From contig NZ_JAMZAW010000013.1 of assembly GCF_024158745.1 (NCBI RefSeq), forward strand, positions 124,001 through 188,000: 64,000 nt of DNA. The letters are read 5' to 3'. The DNA comes from Paenibacillus tyrphae (GTDB taxonomy: Bacteria; Bacillota; Bacilli; Paenibacillales; NBRC-103111). Positions 62,281-64,000 of this stretch are shown in pieces. A program made the translations under genes and the position numbers. The number at the start of each line of letters is the position of its first letter. The stretch's first letter is position 1. A model generated the notes under the pieces. That model worked only from the letters and a program-made list of their open reading frames with translations, made no database searches and was not told the DNA's origin.

Positions 62281-64000
62281 CTATATAAACGAGATGGCTT
62301 TCAGCAGCCGGTACAGCATGGTCGCCGCCTCGGCTCGCGAGGCCGAATCGGCCGGCCGGAAACGGCCTTGGTCGTCGCCCTCGATAATCCCGGCTTTGAC
62401 CGCCTGACGCACCGCGTCGCCGGCCCATGCGGAAATATTGGCGGAATCTTGGAACGATTCGCCGGCGCTGCGGATGTCTGCGGGCTTGGCCCCGACGTAC
62501 TTGATCGCACGCGCCGTCATGGCCGCCAGTTCTTCCCGGGTGACGGTTTGATTCGGACGGAAGGTGCCGTCTTCGTACCCGTCGATCAGCTTCGCTTTAT
62601 GCGCGGCGCCGACCGCTGAGGCGAACCAATCGCCATCTTTTACATCGCCGAACGGCGCCTTCTCTTGCGAGACGTTGAGCCCCAGCGAGCGAACCAGCAG
62701 GGCGGCCCATTCCGCCCGGGTCACGCGGCCTTCCGGCTCGTACGCATCAGCCTTTCGCCCTTGCACGATCAGCTTGGACGCCAGCGATTCGATTGTCGAT
62801 TTCGCCCAATGTCCTTGCAGATCGCCGAACGAAACGGAGCGGTCGAGCACCGTATACACGCTGAAGCCTTGTCGTTTCAGCTTCGCAACGGGCTTGCCGT
62901 CCCGGGTCTCAAATACGGTCGGGACAAACCGGTATTCGCGCGCTACAGGGTCCCACCATACGCCGGTGGCGGTTGCCGCATTCGCTTGCCCGTTTAACGG
63001 CAGCGTGCGGACGGTATAGCTGGTGAAGACATTTTGCTTCACTTCGTTGCCGTTGCTATCCGTGATGCGAACGTAGAAATCAGCCGGAGCTGCGAGTTCC
63101 TTGCCGCCTATGCGGCGGAGCGCCTCGCTGAGCTGCTCGCGCTCTTGAGCATCGGGCGTTCGAATTCCGACGTTAACGTGGAGATCGTCGGCCGGTAAAC
63201 CGAGCAGCTTCGCCAGCGTCTGCGGGTCGATCTGCGCCAGCGGCAGCTCCATCAGCCCGCCGGCCGTCTGGAACAAGATCGACAGCTCCGGATTCATCGC
63301 CAGCAGCTTCGCAATCGTAGCCGATGGCAGCTCCACGTAAGCGGAGGAAGCGGAAGCCGTGACCCGGACAAGACCGGTTCGGATGTCGTCCTGCGATACC
63401 TGGATTGTTTCTTTCGAGCCGTCGTGCGAGCGGACGTTTACCGCAATCCCTTCGGGATTCGGCGTCGGCGCCGGACCCGACGATCCCCCGGAAGACGCCG
63501 AAGGCGAATCGCTACCGCTGTCATTGCTCCAAGCGGTCACGCGGATAACAGCGGTCGCCGAACGGCCGCCGTAAGTGGCGGTTACGACTGTCGTTCCCGG
63601 CTGCAGCGCAGTCACAACGCCTTCCTCATTGATCCCGGCAATCCCCGCGGCTTGGAATGTGTAGACAGCCGCGCGGCCGATTAGCGTCGTGCTCTTATCC
63701 GAGAAATCCGCTATGAGTACGGCCGGAACGGATTGGCCCGTTTTCAGCTCGTACGTATCCGGCGTAAAGCGGATGCCGGTAAGGGCAACATCAAGGTTGA
63801 CAATAATCGTCGCCTGAACCGTATCCTCGCCGTACGTTGCGCTCACCACGGTTGTTCCTGCCTTTTTGCCGGTAACCACTCCGTGCAGATCCACTTCCGC
63901 GATAGCGGCGTCCTTGACGGAGTAAATCACTCCGTTCGTCAGGACGATTCGTCCGCCTCCGTACGTTGCGCTGACGACCGTATTGGCCTGCTCTCCTACC
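62281..64000 (-). CDS. Cell-surface protein with Ig-like repeats and three SLH domains, N-terminal part missing
   Basis: The minus-strand frame is open from base 64000 to the stop at 62281, so about 572 C-terminal residues are visible. The N-terminal visible part has BIG2-like repeats (GVVTGKKAGTTVVSATYGED and GVVTALQPGTTVVTATYGGR). A middle region of about 200 residues is followed by three SLH domains at the C-terminus (FGDLQGHWAKSTIESLASKL, FGDVKDGDWFASAVGAAHKA, and FQDSANISAWAGDAVRQAVK). SLH triplets attach proteins to pyruvylated cell-wall polymers. Function of the rest is unknown. Confidence 0.9.
   Translation of the reverse strand, partial: VGEQANTVVSATYGGGRIVLTNGVIYSVKDAAIAEVDLHGVVTGKKAGTTVVSATYGEDTVQATIIVNLDVALTGIRFTPDTYELKTGQSVPAVLIADFSDKSTTLIGRAAVYTFQAAGIAGINEEGVVTALQPGTTVVTATYGGRSATAVIRVTAWSNDSGSDSPSASSGGSSGPAPTPNPEGIAVNVRSHDGSKETIQVSQDDIRTGLVRVTASASSAYVELPSATIAKLLAMNPELSILFQTAGGLMELPLAQIDPQTLAKLLGLPADDLHVNVGIRTPDAQEREQLSEALRRIGGKELAAPADFYVRITDSNGNEVKQNVFTSYTVRTLPLNGQANAATATGVWWDPVAREYRFVPTVFETRDGKPVAKLKRQGFSVYTVLDRSVSFGDLQGHWAKSTIESLASKLIVQGRKADAYEPEGRVTRAEWAALLVRSLGLNVSQEKAPFGDVKDGDWFASAVGAAHKAKLIDGYEDGTFRPNQTVTREELAAMTARAIKYVGAKPADIRSAGESFQDSANISAWAGDAVRQAVKAGIIEGDDQGRFRPADSASRAEAATMLYRLLKAISFI

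Overview
The window looks like chromosomal DNA from a Paenibacillus-type bacterium (Bacillota, Paenibacillaceae). The evidence is strong purine-rich ribosome binding sites with frequent TTG and GTG starts, sigma-A-type promoters, U-tract terminators, a protein with SLH cell-surface domains, a FIMAH-tailed secreted glycosidase, a YesMN-type sugar transporter with its two-component system, and a PadR-DUF4180 regulator. No rRNA, tRNA or CRISPR array was seen. Most of the window is moderately GC-rich. AT-richer islands (about 6.8-10.2, 27.4-28.7 and 34.6-39.5 kb) carry accessory genes, decayed genes and duplications.

Layout: 1-6.7 kb has a partial S41 peptidase, an AraC/GyrI-like regulator and a large secreted GH20 hexosaminidase. 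6.8-10.25 kb is an accessory island with a TPR peptide-receptor gene overlapping a 42-codon secreted pro-peptide gene, a decayed second receptor copy, and a secreted HNH nuclease next to a SUKH immunity gene. 10.4-26.9 kb is a complete myo-inositol catabolic locus in two leftward transcription units: iolD-E-B-C-A, and ABC transporter-dehydrogenases-LacI regulator-iolJ. Both units have the same promoter-operator design, and a chemoreceptor gene lies next to them. A 216-bp element with 14-bp terminal inverted repeats sits between iolC and iolA.

27-39.8 kb mixes an MFS exporter with a two-component system, a PadR-DUF4180 regulator, a broken toxin-antitoxin pair, and three secreted proteins (one frameshifted) that share an unrecognised C-terminal domain of about 78 residues and a similar promoter. 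39.8-46.4 kb holds an RtcB RNA ligase/AAA ATPase/flavoprotein operon preceded by a separately promoted and terminated leader, and a membrane protein fused to a degenerate dihydroorotate-dehydrogenase-like domain. 46.5-53.7 kb has a MarR-DUF3147 pair and a YesMN-regulated carbohydrate ABC transporter. 54.2-62.1 kb is a tightly packed five-gene module (SWIM, HEAT-like, MoxR ATPase, DUF5682, VWA). The window ends in a partial SLH/Ig-like surface protein.

The strongest candidates for little-described biology are the five-gene MoxR-VWA-SWIM-DUF5682 module, the receptor-peptide cassette, the secreted nuclease-immunity pair, the rtcB leader, and the shared C-terminal domain family.
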